The notes: generated by a model from the letters alone, not told the origin. A stretch of 64,000 nucleotides of DNA from Pseudomonas parasichuanensis (GCF_021601385.1 NZ_BQHO01000019.1:50027-114026), one strand, 5' to 3'. Numbered from the stretch's first letter, positions 43,568 to 52,837 are shown. Program-made: numbers and translations.

Positions 43568-43991
43568 GCGACAGCCCGGCGAGGATCAATTGCAGCGCCT
43601 CAGGCAATGCCGCCGGACGCCCCGAGGCACGCTCGACGAACACCTGCACCAGCGTGCCCGCTGCGCAGGCCTCGGCCTCGCCCGGGCGGAACAGCGCCAG
43701 GCGGTACTCCACCGTGCTGCCCGCCAGGCGGGTGATGCCCAGGCCCACTTCGAGCACGTCGGGGAAACCGGGCAGCGCGAAAAAGTCTGCCGCCGAACTG
43801 ACCACGAAGCCTGCCAGCTCGCCGTCCCGCAGGTCCAGCTCGGCCTGCTCGACTAAGAAGGCCTGGATGGCCGTTTCGAAGAAGCCGTGCACGGTAGAGC
43901 CGGCGAGATAGCCGTTGAGGTCGTTGTCCTGGGCACGGGTGAGGATCGGGTGGAAGTGGGAGAAAGCGGTACGTTGGGGGGATTCGGTCAT
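43557..43991 (-). CDS. Acyl-CoA thioesterase-like hotdog protein
   Basis: This is a 144-residue hotdog-fold protein like 4-hydroxybenzoyl-CoA thioesterase/YbgC. RAQDNDLNGYLAGSTVHGFF replaces the usual R-D-D-GHVNN motif: the Asp is kept, but the His-Val-Asn-Asn portion is altered (LNGYLAGS). A strand typical of the family follows (FPDVLEVGLGITRLAGSTVE). Substrate unknown. Its 3' end overlaps the response-regulator gene on the opposite strand. Confidence 0.8.
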   Translation of the reverse strand: MTESPQRTAFSHFHPILTRAQDNDLNGYLAGSTVHGFFETAIQAFLVEQAELDLRDGELAGFVVSSAADFFALPGFPDVLEVGLGITRLAGSTVEYRLALFRPGEAEACAAGTLVQVFVERASGRPAALPEALQLILAGLSLNR

Positions 43992-44096
43992 GGATTGTCC
44001 TGTGTTGTCTTTAGCACATCAGGGAAGCTTCCCACACGGACTTGGGAACGCCTATAGTCGCAATCAACAATAGATCGCATAGCATGGTCCATCTTC

Positions 44097-44561
44097 ATGA
44101 AACCGAGACATACGCCCGTGCCTACCCAACCGCTGGATCACACCAACCTCAGCCGCATGGCCGACAGCGGGCGAATCAACGCCACCCATATCGTCGGGCA
44201 GCCAGGCGGCTGGGCCATTCAGGTCGACATCAACAACCAGGAGCACGTGCTTACTGCGCAGCGTAGCGGCAATGTTAGGCTGTTCAAGAAGTTCGAAACA
44301 CTTGTCACCTACCTGCATGAGTTGGGCATCGACCATTTTCAGGTCGATACCTCAACCTACGATCCTCAACAAACCAGCACCTATCAAAGGCCGGATCGCG
44401 CTCAAGCACTCAAGCGCGCCCATGAGGCCGCCGCTTACGAAGCCTGGTTCGTCGAGCAGGTCGAGGCGAGCCTGCGCGATCCCTCACCCGCCATGGATGA
44501 CGCCGAGGTAGAAAGATTCTTTGCCGCCCGCCGCGCTGAGTTGCGAGCCAAAAAAGGCTGA
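44097..44561 (+). CDS. Putative antitoxin with ParC-like N-terminal domain
   Basis: This is a 154-residue protein upstream of a ParE-type toxin, overlapping it by one base (TGATG). The C-terminal part (about 100-154: RAQALKRAHEAAAYEAWFVE, then VEASLRDPSPAMDDAEVE) resembles short RelB/ParD-type antitoxins. The N-terminal ~70 residues (SGRINATHIVGQPGGWAIQV to FQVDTSTYD) resemble a domain I associate with ParC-like proteins of plasmids and integrative elements. The start is ATG at 44097; GTG at 44118 is possible. The combined form is larger than usual antitoxins. Function is inferred from pairing. Confidence 0.7.
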   Translation: MKPRHTPVPTQPLDHTNLSRMADSGRINATHIVGQPGGWAIQVDINNQEHVLTAQRSGNVRLFKKFETLVTYLHELGIDHFQVDTSTYDPQQTSTYQRPDRAQALKRAHEAAAYEAWFVEQVEASLRDPSPAMDDAEVERFFAARRAELRAKKG

Positions 44562-44833
44562 TGCGCCTTACCTGGTCCTCTATGGCTCACAAGGATCGCT
44601 TGCGAATCCTTGAGCTTATTGCCGAAGACAATCCTATTGCGGCCGAAGCCCTGGATGAAACATTCAGGGATAAGGCCAGGCGCGCCGCACAGTACCCAGC
44701 TTTGTACAAATCCGGGCGTAGTCCTGACACACGAGAAATTGTCGTGCATCCGAACTATGTAATGGTCTACCGAACCCTGGTGGATCAGATCGAAATCATC
44801 CGCATCCTGCACGCTCGGCAACAATGGCCCTGA
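44561..44833 (+). CDS. ParE/RelE-superfamily toxin
   Basis: This is a 90-residue basic protein of the ParE/RelE fold. Its features are a long first helix pair (KDRLRILELIAEDNPIAAEA), KARRAAQYPALYKSGRSPDT, and the final strands REIVVHPNYVMVYRTLVDQI and EIIRILHARQQWP. The last motif, with Arg and His near the C-terminus, is typical of ParE toxins. The start overlaps the antitoxin stop by one base. Target (gyrase or ribosome) cannot be told apart. A second possible start is the internal ATG at 44582. Confidence 0.88.
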   Translation: MRLTWSSMAHKDRLRILELIAEDNPIAAEALDETFRDKARRAAQYPALYKSGRSPDTREIVVHPNYVMVYRTLVDQIEIIRILHARQQWP

Positions 44834-44841
44834 CAAGAAAC

Positions 44842-44872
44842 GAAAAAGCCGCCCCAGAGGGCGGCTTTCTCA
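44842..44872. terminator. Bidirectional terminator between toxin gene and pckA
   Basis: AAAGCCGCCC and GGGCGGCTTT form a 10-bp stem with a CAGA-type loop. Flanking A and T tracts suit both convergent genes. Confidence 0.88.
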
Positions 44873-44888
44873 TTCGAACCGACAGCGC

Positions 44889-46430
44889 TTACAGCTGCGG
44901 GCCAGCGCCTTTGATGGCGTCGGAAACTTCGAACTTCTTGAAGTTTTCGATGAACAGCTTGGCCAGGCCCTTGGCGGCTTCGTCGTAGGCAGCCTTGTCA
45001 GCCCAGGTGTTGCGCGGGTTGAGCAGCTCGGTCTCGACGCCCGGAACGGCCTTCGGCACGTCCAGGTTGATGATGTCCAGGTGCTCGGTTTCGGCACCGA
45101 CCAGAGCACCGCTCTGGATGGCAGCGATCACGCCACGGGTGGTCGGGATGCTGAAGCGCTTGCCAACGCCGTAGCCACCGCCGGTCCAGCCGGTGTTGAC
45201 CAGGTAGACCTTGGAGCCGAAGGCCTTGATGCGCTTGATCAGCAGCTCGGCGTAGACGCCAGCCGGGCGCGGGAAGAACGGTGCGCCGAAGCAGGTGGAG
45301 AAGGTCGACTTGATGCCGCCGCCCGAACCCATTTCGGTGGAACCGACCAGCGCGGTGTAGCCGGACAGGAAGTGGTAGGCCGCCTGCTCGTTGTTCAGGA
45401 TCGACACCGGAGGCAGAACACCGGTCAGGTCGCAGGTCAGGAAGATGACCGCGTTCGGCTCGCCACCCAGGTTCTCTGCCGAGACCTTCTCGACATGCTG
45501 CAGCGGGTAGGCCGCACGGCTGTTCTGGGTCAGGCTCACGTCGGCGTAGTCGGCGTGCTTGGCATCGTCGATGACGACGTTTTCCAGCACCGCGCCGTGC
45601 TTGATGGCTTTCCAGATGACCGGCTCGTTCTTCTCGGACAGGTCGATGCACTTGGCATAGCAACCGCCTTCGATGTTGAAGACCACGCCTTCACCCCAAC
45701 CGTGCTCGTCGTCACCGATCAGGTAACGGCTTTCGTCAGCCGACAGGGTGGTTTTGCCAGTGCCGGACAGGCCGAAGAACAGGGTGACGTCACCCTCTTC
45801 ACCAATGTTGGCGGCGCAGTGCATCGGCAGCACGTCGGCGGCCGGCAGCAGGAAGTTCTGCACCGAGAACATGGCTTTCTTCATTTCACCGGCGTAACGC
45901 ATGCCGGCGATCAGCACCTTCTTCTGGGCGAAGTTGATGATCACGCAGCCGTCGGAGTTGGTGCCGTCACGCTCAGGCACGCACTCGAAGTTGGCGACGT
46001 TGAGGATCTGCCACTCACCACGGTCAGCCGGGTTGTACTGGGCTGGGTTGATGAACAGGCAACGACCGAACAGGTTCTGCCAGGCAGTCTGGGTGGTCAT
46101 CTTGACCGGCAGGTAGTGCTCGGCCGCAGCCCCTACGTGAACGTAGGAAACGAAGTGATCCTGGGCGTTGTTGAACGCCTCTACGCGGTCCCACAGGGCA
46201 TCGAACTTGTCGGCCGGGAACTTGCGGTTGATCGGGCCCCAGCCAATCTGGTCCTGGGTGGAAGGTTCTTCGACGATGAAACGGTCAGCCGGCGAACGAC
46301 CGGTGCGGTGACCGGTTTCGACAACCAGTGCGCCAGTATCGGCCAGCACGCCTTCACCGCGGGACAGCGCTTCTTTTACCAGCTCATCGACGCTCAGGTC
46401 GGTGTACACGGTGTTGTTGGCTTGCGTCAT
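44889..46430 (-). CDS. pckA: Phosphoenolpyruvate carboxykinase (ATP)
   Basis: PckA converts oxaloacetate and ATP to phosphoenolpyruvate, the entry to gluconeogenesis. The 513-residue protein has [11 protein letters not shown], the P-loop [15 protein letters not shown], the metal site around [20 protein letters not shown], and [13 protein letters not shown]. The start at 46430 ([11 protein letters not shown]) is chosen over an upstream in-frame Met. A terminator separates it from the upstream hslO gene, and two symmetric sequences lie in its promoter region. Confidence 0.97.
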   Translation of the reverse strand: MTQANNTVYTDLSVDELVKEALSRGEGVLADTGALVVETGHRTGRSPADRFIVEEPSTQDQIGWGPINRKFPADKFDALWDRVEAFNNAQDHFVSYVHVGAAAEHYLPVKMTTQTAWQNLFGRCLFINPAQYNPADRGEWQILNVANFECVPERDGTNSDGCVIINFAQKKVLIAGMRYAGEMKKAMFSVQNFLLPAADVLPMHCAANIGEEGDVTLFFGLSGTGKTTLSADESRYLIGDDEHGWGEGVVFNIEGGCYAKCIDLSEKNEPVIWKAIKHGAVLENVVIDDAKHADYADVSLTQNSRAAYPLQHVEKVSAENLGGEPNAVIFLTCDLTGVLPPVSILNNEQAAYHFLSGYTALVGSTEMGSGGGIKSTFSTCFGAPFFPRPAGVYAELLIKRIKAFGSKVYLVNTGWTGGGYGVGKRFSIPTTRGVIAAIQSGALVGAETEHLDIINLDVPKAVPGVETELLNPRNTWADKAAYDEAAKGLAKLFIENFKKFEVSDAIKGAGPQL

Positions 46431-46462
46431 GAGATACCCCATCCGGCCCGAGGCCGAGTGCT

Positions 46463-46495
46463 CCAAACGTTTTGTAGTTGTCTCGAAAAAACTAC
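46463..46495 (-). promoter_or_regulatory. Symmetric elements upstream of pckA
   Basis: Two elements lie 33-65 bp upstream of the start. CCAAACGTTTTG (46463-46474) shares AAACGTTT with the TTAAACGTTTCA site known for P. putida Cra/FruR. GTAGTT-N10-AACTAC (46474-46495) is an inverted repeat. Either could be an operator; neither identification is secure. Confidence 0.3.
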
Positions 46496-46549
46496 TACAG
46501 CGAAAAAAGTGGCCGGATTATGCCAGAAACGCCCAAAAAAAGTAGGCCC

Positions 46550-46588
46550 CTCCTGTCAGAACTGCGCTTTTGCGCAATTCGACAGGAG
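46550..46588 (-). terminator. Long hairpin after hslO
   Basis: On the minus strand CTCCTGTC and GACAGGAG enclose an inner GCGC/GCGC stem. A T run follows about ten bases later, so it may act as a terminator for hslO. Confidence 0.6.
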
Positions 46589-46609
46589 AATATCCTGCGA
46601 TTAACCGTT

Positions 46610-47512
46610 TCAGTGGTGAGTTTCTGATGGTGCGTCGGTGCCGCCACCGGCAAACAATTGCGCTACATCGCTCGCATCGAAGACATAGCGCTCGTTGCAG
46701 AACTGGCAATCGATCTCGACCTGGCCGCCACATTCTTCAACCAGCGCCAGCGCATCGGGCTCACCCAGGCTGACCAGGGCGTTGCCCGAACGCTCGCGCG
46801 AGCAGCTGCAGCAAAAGCGTAGTGGCTGGATATCGAACAGGCGAACCGCGTCCTCGTGGTACAGGCGGTGCAGCACGGTTTCGTTGTCCAGGCCGATCAA
46901 CTCCTCGGTCTTGACGGTATTGGCCAGCGCCTTCACGTGGGCCCAGCTTTCGTCGCGCTCCTCGATGTCCTTGTGGATCTCGGCCGGCAGTTGCTGCACC
47001 AGCAGGCCACGGGCGCGCACGCCGTCGGCGGCCAGGGAGATGCAGGTATTCACCTGCTGCGACATGACGAAGTAGTTGGTGAAGCACTCCGACAGGTCCT
47101 TGCCGTCGAGCTCGACCGTGCCCTGGTAGCGCTGGCCATTGACCGGAATGATGGTCAGCACCAGGTGCCCATCGGGCATCAGGTCGGCAAGGCGCGCATC
47201 GTCCTTGATCTGGTCGGCTTCATAGCGCGCCAGCCCGCGGATCTCGTGCTCGCTGGTGCACTCGATGGCGAGCAGCGGCACCGGGCCCTGGGACTGGGCC
47301 TGGAGCACCAGCAGCCCGTCGAACTTCAAGGTGCCCACCAACAGTGCTGCAGCGCCCATCAGCTCGCCCAGCAGGTGCTGGACCGGGCGCGGGTAGTCGT
47401 GCTTGGCCAGCACCTCGGCGTAGCTGCGCTCCAGCGCGACCATCTCGCCGCGCACGTCGCGGTCGTCGAACAGGAAGCGTTGGGTGAAATCTGTATCTGG
47501 CAAGTCGCTCAT
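46610..47512 (-). CDS. hslO: Hsp33 redox-regulated chaperone
   Basis: Hsp33 is a cytoplasmic holdase switched on by oxidative unfolding. The 300-residue protein has a conserved N-terminal domain ([20 protein letters not shown], HYPxPVxxLLGE-like [18 protein letters not shown]) and the four zinc cysteines of the C-terminal switch ([26 protein letters not shown]). One extra Cys sits before the CxC. It is followed by pckA on the same strand and is divergent from the PAP2 gene. Confidence 0.96.
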   Translation of the reverse strand: MSDLPDTDFTQRFLFDDRDVRGEMVALERSYAEVLAKHDYPRPVQHLLGELMGAAALLVGTLKFDGLLVLQAQSQGPVPLLAIECTSEHEIRGLARYEADQIKDDARLADLMPDGHLVLTIIPVNGQRYQGTVELDGKDLSECFTNYFVMSQQVNTCISLAADGVRARGLLVQQLPAEIHKDIEERDESWAHVKALANTVKTEELIGLDNETVLHRLYHEDAVRLFDIQPLRFCCSCSRERSGNALVSLGEPDALALVEECGGQVEIDCQFCNERYVFDASDVAQLFAGGGTDAPSETHH

Positions 47513-47620
47513 GGTTGTCTGGCTATCTGAAAATGATTACAAAATAATTGCAGGAGACTGAAAGGTCCGTCGTAGAGCGCTCACAAGGCGCTCATTTGCC
47601 GCTGGAGATCGAGGTATTTT

Positions 47621-48421
47621 ATGGATAATCGACCACTGTTCCAAGCAAGGTGGTCCTGGGGACCCTTGGCAACCTGCACGCTGGTGCCCATCGCACTACT
47701 GTGTTTCTGGTTATGGCCCATTGGCCAGAACCTCTGCCTGACTTTCGACGAATGGCTGTTCCGCAGCCTCAACGCCCCACTGGCCGACCATGTGATCTGG
47801 CGCTCCCTGTGGGCAGTCGGCAGCCTGCGCCCGTTCGACATCCTGGTCGGGCTGATCATGCTGTCGCTGCTGATCCGCGGCGACTGGGTGTTCAAGGCCA
47901 CTCAGGTGCGCCAGGCATTTTTCGGCTTTCTGGTGACGCTTTTACTCTTAGTGGTGATTCGTGCGCTGTTTTCCAAGTGGGTCGCTGCAATGGGCTGGCA
48001 ACACAGTAGCCCGTCGATGGTGCTCGACAACGCCGTGCACCTGAGTGACCTGTACCCGTACCTGGAAGCCAAGTGGGAACTCAAGGACCGTTCCGGCCAG
48101 AGTTTCCCAGGCGACCACGCCTCGGTATTGCTGGTGTGGGCGCTGTTCATGAGCCTGTTCAGCCGCCGCTTGCTGCAGCACCTGGTGATCTGGGCGCTGG
48201 CGGTGGTGTTCATGCTGCCGCGCCTGGTAGCGGGTGCCCACTGGGGCCAGGATGACTACATCGGTGGCCTGCTGATGGCAGTGCTGGCGCTGGGCTGGAG
48301 CTGCCATACGCCGCTGCTGGCCAAAGGCAGTGCGGCGTTGGTGCGTTGGACCGCGCCGTTGTTCAGCCTGCTGGGCAAGCTGCCGTTGGTCGGCCGGATG
48401 AGCGTGATGCGCGCCGTCTGA
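47621..48421 (+). CDS. PAP2-family membrane phosphatase
   Basis: This is a 266-residue inner-membrane protein with about six helices. The PAP2 phosphatase signature is split as usual: KDRSGQSFPGDHASVLLVW (motif 2, SxxxSGH-like with catalytic His) and RLVAGAHWGQDDYIGGLL (motif 3 with His and Asp). The likely substrate is a lipid phosphate such as undecaprenyl pyrophosphate or a phosphorylated lipid A moiety; the sequence does not decide. The ATG at 47621 has GAGGTAT upstream. Confidence 0.88.
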   Translation: MDNRPLFQARWSWGPLATCTLVPIALLCFWLWPIGQNLCLTFDEWLFRSLNAPLADHVIWRSLWAVGSLRPFDILVGLIMLSLLIRGDWVFKATQVRQAFFGFLVTLLLLVVIRALFSKWVAAMGWQHSSPSMVLDNAVHLSDLYPYLEAKWELKDRSGQSFPGDHASVLLVWALFMSLFSRRLLQHLVIWALAVVFMLPRLVAGAHWGQDDYIGGLLMAVLALGWSCHTPLLAKGSAALVRWTAPLFSLLGKLPLVGRMSVMRAV

Positions 48422-48450
48422 TCATTCACAGGGGCGCTCAGCGCCCCCAG

Positions 48451-48852
48451 TCACTCGAAGCTGCCATGCAACTGGTGAATCTGCCGGCGCTGCTTCTTGT
48501 TCGGCCGCCCATCGGTGGCCACCCCCATCGCCCCGGCCTTGCGCAGCTCGGCCGCCTGCTCCCGGCGCTTTACGCTCTCGGCGGTTTCCTCATACAGCGT
48601 CTGCGCCTCCGGCGCGCCACGGCGCACCGCCGACAACGCCTTGACCACCACGGTGCGCTCGTCAAAGCCGGTGCGCAGCAGGAACTCGTCGCCCACCCGT
48701 GGCTCCTTGCCTGGCTTGCAACGCTCGCCCCGGCAGTGCACCTTGCCGCTCTCGATGGCCGCCTTGGCCAACGCACGGGTCTTGTAGAAGCGCGCCGCCC
48801 ACAGCCATTTGTCCAAGCGTACCTTGTCGTCGTCTTCCGGCTTTTGTGCCAT
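48451..48852 (-). CDS. hslR: Heat-shock protein 15 (S4-domain RNA-binding)
   Basis: Hsp15 binds stalled 50S subunits carrying nascent-chain tRNA. The 133-residue protein has an S4 domain: KVRLDKWLWAARFYKTRALA, then AAIESGKVHCRGERCKPGK. The basic C-terminus (GRPNKKQRRQIHQLH) follows. The start at 48852 (MAQKPEDDD) fits the family; an upstream in-frame extension does not. It is divergent from rimB. Confidence 0.93.
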   Translation of the reverse strand: MAQKPEDDDKVRLDKWLWAARFYKTRALAKAAIESGKVHCRGERCKPGKEPRVGDEFLLRTGFDERTVVVKALSAVRRGAPEAQTLYEETAESVKRREQAAELRKAGAMGVATDGRPNKKQRRQIHQLHGSFE

Positions 48853-48961
48853 GTTTTTTCCTCGAATTCTGTCTTTCACGGAACTGTACTACCGTGACTG
48901 ACGGATGCAAAAAGTCCGTGCCGTCATTACAGTTCACCACCTTATCCGCAGGGCACGCTCC

Positions 48962-49444
48962 GTGAAGACATTTGACCACCTGACTGTGATCGGCCTGCGC
49001 GAGTGGGTCGCCCTGCCCGACCTCGGCCTGGCCGGCCTGCGCGCCAAGATCGATACCGGTGCCAGCACCTCCAGCCTGCACGCCACCGACGTCGAGCCCT
49101 TCGAGCGCGATGGCCAGCCCTGGGTGCGGTTCACCGCGCACCTGGGCTCGGTGGTGCAACTGCGTCACCGGCGCTGCGAGGCGCCGCTGGTGACCATGAA
49201 AAGCATCAAGAGCTCCAACGGCCAGGCCCAGGCCCGCTACGTGATCCGCACCACCCTGGCCCTGGGCGACCGGGTGTGGGAGGTGGAGTTCACCCTGGCC
49301 TGTCGCAAGAACATGCGTTATCGGCTGTTGCTGGGCTCCAAGGCGCTCATCCACGGCCAGTTGGTCGTCAACCCCGGCCTCAAGTACGTCCAGGACAAAC
49401 CGGCCTTCCCGGCCACCCTTTCCCCTGTCACAGGTGCTGCATGA
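48962..49444 (+). CDS. rimB: RimB, retropepsin-like ATP-dependent zinc protease
   Basis: RimB removes the glutamate residues that RimK adds to ribosomal protein S6 in Pseudomonas. The 160-residue protein has the aspartic-protease-like motif [14 protein letters not shown] (Asp31) and the later [18 protein letters not shown] typical of the family. The GTG start at 48962 is chosen because the family-like region ([20 protein letters not shown]) starts there. The stop overlaps rimK by 4 bp. Confidence 0.92.
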   Translation: MKTFDHLTVIGLREWVALPDLGLAGLRAKIDTGASTSSLHATDVEPFERDGQPWVRFTAHLGSVVQLRHRRCEAPLVTMKSIKSSNGQAQARYVIRTTLALGDRVWEVEFTLACRKNMRYRLLLGSKALIHGQLVVNPGLKYVQDKPAFPATLSPVTGAA

Positions 49445-50346
49445 AGATCGCTGTGCTGTCGCGCAATCCGCGTCTGTATTCCACCCGCCGCCTGGTCGAG
49501 GCCGGTACCCAGCGGGGCCATGAAGTGGTGGTGGTCGACACGCTCCGGGCCTACATGAACATTGCCAGCCACAAGCCGCAGATCCACTACCGCGGCAAGC
49601 CGCTGGAGGGTTTCGATGCGGTCATCCCGCGCATCGGTGCCTCGGTTACCTTCTACGGCTGCGCGGTGCTGCGCCAGTTCGAGATGATGGGCGTCTACCC
49701 GCTCAACGAATCGGTGGCGATTGCCCGCTCGCGGGACAAGCTGCGCTCGCTGCAACTGCTGTCGCGCCGGGGCATCGGCCTGCCGATCACCGGCTTCGCC
49801 CACTCGCCGGACGACATTCCCGACCTGATCCAGATGGTCAACGGCGCGCCGCTGGTGATCAAGGTGCTCGAAGGCACCCAGGGCATCGGCGTGGTGCTGT
49901 GCGAGACCACTCAGGCCGCTGAGTCGGTGATCGAAGCATTCATGGGCCTGAAGCAGAACATCATGGTCCAGGAGTACATCAAGGAGGCCGGCGGCGCGGA
50001 CATTCGCTGCTTCGTGGTGGGCGACAAGGTGATCGCCTCGATGAAGCGCCAGGCCAAGCCAGGCGAGTTTCGCTCCAACCTGCACCGGGGCGGGGTCGCC
50101 AGCCTGATCAAGATCACCCCGGAAGAGCGAATCACCGCGATTCGTGCGGCCAAGGTGATGGGCTTGAGCGTGGCAGGTGTGGACATCCTGCGCTCGAACC
50201 ATGGGCCGTTGGTGATGGAAGTGAATTCCTCGCCGGGCCTGGAAGGGATCGAGGTGACCACCGGCAAGGATGTGGCCGGGATGATCATCGAGCACCTGGA
50301 GAAGAATGGCGGGCCGAATCAGACCCGGACCAAAGGCAAAGGTTGA
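49441..50346 (+). CDS. rimK: Ribosomal protein S6 glutamate ligase RimK
   Basis: RimK adds glutamates to the C-terminus of ribosomal protein S6; in Pseudomonas this alters ribosome function and behaviour. The 301-residue ATP-grasp protein has [71 protein letters not shown] and the metal site [14 protein letters not shown]. It overlaps rimB, so the modifying and demodifying enzymes are co-expressed. A REP pair follows. Confidence 0.96.
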   Translation: MKIAVLSRNPRLYSTRRLVEAGTQRGHEVVVVDTLRAYMNIASHKPQIHYRGKPLEGFDAVIPRIGASVTFYGCAVLRQFEMMGVYPLNESVAIARSRDKLRSLQLLSRRGIGLPITGFAHSPDDIPDLIQMVNGAPLVIKVLEGTQGIGVVLCETTQAAESVIEAFMGLKQNIMVQEYIKEAGGADIRCFVVGDKVIASMKRQAKPGEFRSNLHRGGVASLIKITPEERITAIRAAKVMGLSVAGVDILRSNHGPLVMEVNSSPGLEGIEVTTGKDVAGMIIEHLEKNGGPNQTRTKGKG

Positions 50347-50350
50347 TGGT

Positions 50351-50434
50351 GCCGGCCTCTTCGCGGCTGAAGCCGCTCCCACAGGGAACATGCAAAACCT
50401 TGTGGGAGCGGCTTTAGCCGCGAAGAGGCCGGCA
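50351..50434. repeat. REP pair (inverted), GCGGCT type
   Basis: CTTCGCGGCTGAAGCCGCTC and GAGCGGCTTTAGCCGCGAAG form a pair between convergent rimK and envZ. Confidence 0.9.
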
Positions 50435-50447
50435 CAAACAACAACGA

Positions 50448-51761
50448 TCAGACAGCGTTACGCGGCAGCAACAACCCAAGCGGCAAACGCACCCGCGCCT
50501 CGATCCCGCCACCCGAGCGATTACGCAACTCGACATTGCCGCCATGCTGCGCGGCAATCCGCTTGACGATCGCCAACCCCAGCCCGGTGCCCTTGCCACC
50601 GCGCGCCCGGTCACCGCGGATGAACGGGTTGAAGATGGTCTCCAGCTCCGACTCGTCGATGCCCGTGCCCCGGTCCAGCACGCTGAGTACCACGTACGGC
50701 GCGCTCTGGTCGCCCGACACATAGGCCGCCACCTCCACCCCCTTGCCGGCGTGGTGCAGAGCGTTACCGATCAGGTTGCCCAGCATGCGCTTGAGCGACA
50801 CACGCCGCAGCGCGAAGGGCGGGATCGGCTCGAGGCACAGGCGCACGCGCTCCTTCGGCTGGTTGTAGGGCGCCACGACTTCGTGAATCAGGTCGTTCAG
50901 ATCGACCTCTTCCACCGGCTCGTCGCGCCCGTCACGGATGAACGCCAGGAACTGGTCGAGGATCGCGTCCATGTCCTCGATATCGCGGACCATGTCGTCG
51001 CTCAGGTCGCTGTCGTTGTCCATCAGCGAGAGCGACAGGCGAAGCCGCGTCAACGGTGTGCGCAGGTCGTGCGACACCCCCGCCAGCATCAACTCGCGCT
51101 CACGCCCGGCCTGTTCGACGTCTTCAGCCATCTGGTTGAACGCCTTGTACACCTCGGTCATTTCGCTGGGGGTGTCGCTGACCGGCAGGCGCACGCTGCG
51201 CCCCTGGCCCAGCTGCCGGGCGGCGAACACCAGGCGCTTGAGCGGCTGGTTGAGCTGGCGCACGAAGATCCACGCCGAGGCGGTGGACAACAGGCCGATG
51301 GCCAGGAACCAGCCCAGCACGTTCCAGATTTTCTGCCCGCGCAGCGGGTGCGGGTACAGCGGCACCTTGAGCCAGCCCGGGCCCAGGCTTGGCGCATTCA
51401 CCCACAACGCCGGTGGCGCGTGGATGCGCAGGCGCACTTCGGTGTCATCACCCAGCTCGGCCTGCATTTGCCGTTGATAGATTTCGCTGTACGGCCAATG
51501 CTGCTCGCCTTCCGGCACGCCGGAGCCAGTGACCCGGATCAGCCCGGCGGCCTCGGCGATCTTGTCGCGGTTCTCCTCATCGGCCGCCCAATAGGCACGC
51601 AGCGTCAGGGCCACGCCGTGGCTGTACTGGCGATCGACCAGCACGTCCTCGTTCATCAGCAGGTACACCAAGGTCAGCGCCTTGGAGAACAGCACGACGA
51701 TCAACACCAGCCACAGGGTGCGGGCGAAGAAACTTTGCGGGAACCAGAGAGGGGTTTTCAT
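50448..51761 (-). CDS. envZ: Osmosensor-type histidine kinase EnvZ
   Basis: This is a 437-residue inner-membrane kinase. It has a first helix (about 13-36), a periplasmic region, a second helix (about 146-166), HAMP (about 167-222) and His231 in LAGVSHDLRTPLTRLRLSLS. The ATPase region has LGNLIGNALHHAG, VLDRGTGIDESE and GKGTGLGLAIVKR. It follows ompR on the same strand with 106 bp and a terminator-like hairpin between. Pairing with OmpR is by position and family. Confidence 0.93.
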   Translation of the reverse strand: MKTPLWFPQSFFARTLWLVLIVVLFSKALTLVYLLMNEDVLVDRQYSHGVALTLRAYWAADEENRDKIAEAAGLIRVTGSGVPEGEQHWPYSEIYQRQMQAELGDDTEVRLRIHAPPALWVNAPSLGPGWLKVPLYPHPLRGQKIWNVLGWFLAIGLLSTASAWIFVRQLNQPLKRLVFAARQLGQGRSVRLPVSDTPSEMTEVYKAFNQMAEDVEQAGRERELMLAGVSHDLRTPLTRLRLSLSLMDNDSDLSDDMVRDIEDMDAILDQFLAFIRDGRDEPVEEVDLNDLIHEVVAPYNQPKERVRLCLEPIPPFALRRVSLKRMLGNLIGNALHHAGKGVEVAAYVSGDQSAPYVVLSVLDRGTGIDESELETIFNPFIRGDRARGGKGTGLGLAIVKRIAAQHGGNVELRNRSGGGIEARVRLPLGLLLPRNAV

Positions 51762-51813
51762 CGATCACTACTAGTCAGCAAGGGCAACGTAAAAAGGCCG
51801 TACGCCACAGACG

Positions 51814-51843
51814 AAAACAGGGCGACTCCTGCGAGTCGCCCTG
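51814..51843 (-). terminator. Terminator-like hairpin between ompR and envZ
   Basis: On the minus strand CAGGGCGACTC and GAGTCGCCCTG form a perfect 11-bp stem with a short loop, followed by TTTTCG. It could lower envZ expression relative to ompR. Confidence 0.75.
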
Positions 51844-51867
51844 CATTGTCGTGACGAGCCGGCTGGC

Positions 51868-52608
51868 TCATTTTCCGGCGTTTCCGTCCGGCACGAAGAC
51901 GTAGCCAACGCCCCATACGGTCTGGATGTAACGCGGCTTGGACGGATCGGGTTCGATCATCCGGCGCAGGCGCGAGATCTGCACGTCGATGGAACGCTCC
52001 AACGCATCCCACTCGCGGCCACGGGCCAGGTTCATCAGCTTGTCGCGGGTCAGCGGCTCGCGGGCGTGCATCACCAGGGCCTTGAGCACGGCGAATTCGC
52101 CGGTGGTCAGCATGTGCGTTTCATCGCCACGCTTGAGCTCGCGGGTAGCCAGCGACAGTTCGTAGTCGCCGAAGGTGACGGTCTCTTCCTCGCTGCCCGG
52201 CGCGCCCGGCACCGTAGGCGACTGGCGACGCAGCACGGCCTTGACCCGGGCCACCAGTTCGTCGGGGTTGAACGGCTTGGCCAGGTAGTCGTCGGCGCCC
52301 AGCTCCAGCCCCTTGATGCGGCTGAGTTCGTCACCCTTGGCGGTGAGCATGATGATCGGGATCTGGTTGTTCGACGCGCGCAGGCGCTTGCACGCGGACA
52401 GGCCGTCCTCGCCCGGCAGCATCAGGTCGAGCACCACCAGGTTGAACACTTCACGGGCCAGCAGGCGGTCCATCTGTTCGACGTTGGGCACGGTGCGCAC
52501 ACGGAAGCCCTTGCTGGTGAAGAATCGGTCCAGCAGGCTGCTCAGGCCTGGGTCGTCGTCGACGATGAGAATCTTGTCGCCATCTGCGGCGTTTGCGGTG
52601 CTGGTCAT
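51868..52608 (-). CDS. ompR: Response regulator OmpR
   Basis: This is a 246-residue transcription factor with a receiver domain (acidic pocket in ILIVDDDPGL, Asp61 in VVLDLMLPGEDGLSACKRL, Lys in DYLAKPFNPDELVARVKAVL) and a winged-helix domain (LTTGEFAVLKALVMHAREPL, RSIDVQISRLRRMIEPDPSK, IQTVWGVGYVFVPDG). The C-terminal pattern is characteristic of OmpR. It is first in the ompR-envZ unit and is divergent from tex. Confidence 0.95.
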   Translation of the reverse strand: MTSTANAADGDKILIVDDDPGLSSLLDRFFTSKGFRVRTVPNVEQMDRLLAREVFNLVVLDLMLPGEDGLSACKRLRASNNQIPIIMLTAKGDELSRIKGLELGADDYLAKPFNPDELVARVKAVLRRQSPTVPGAPGSEEETVTFGDYELSLATRELKRGDETHMLTTGEFAVLKALVMHAREPLTRDKLMNLARGREWDALERSIDVQISRLRRMIEPDPSKPRYIQTVWGVGYVFVPDGNAGK

Positions 52609-52754
52609 GAATTGCTCCTCTGAGATCGCCGCGCATTATGGCGTAGCCATTGCAGCGCGTGCCGTGTGCATTGTTAGCAGATTTTTCCCAGCGTGCCACT
52701 GCCGCGCCGTCAACGGCAGGCCCGGTGCCATCACCGCAAGCCCGGCACGATGGG

Positions 52755-52760
52755 TATAAT
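52755..52760 (+). promoter_or_regulatory. -10 element, probable tex promoter
   Basis: A perfect TATAAT lies 77 bp upstream of the tex start. The region 17 bp upstream (CACCGC) is a poor -35 match, so the promoter call rests on the -10 alone. Confidence 0.4.
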
Positions 52761-52837
52761 GCGCGCCTTTCACCCAGCGCCGCCGGGCCTGAACAGCCAC
52801 CCGCGGCCTTGCATTCACTATTTGTCAGGTGGTTCTC

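Noticed and set aside
47530-47556. Fur-like AT-rich sequence upstream of hslO
   Set aside because: Only about half of the consensus positions match, and iron control of Hsp33 is not expected.
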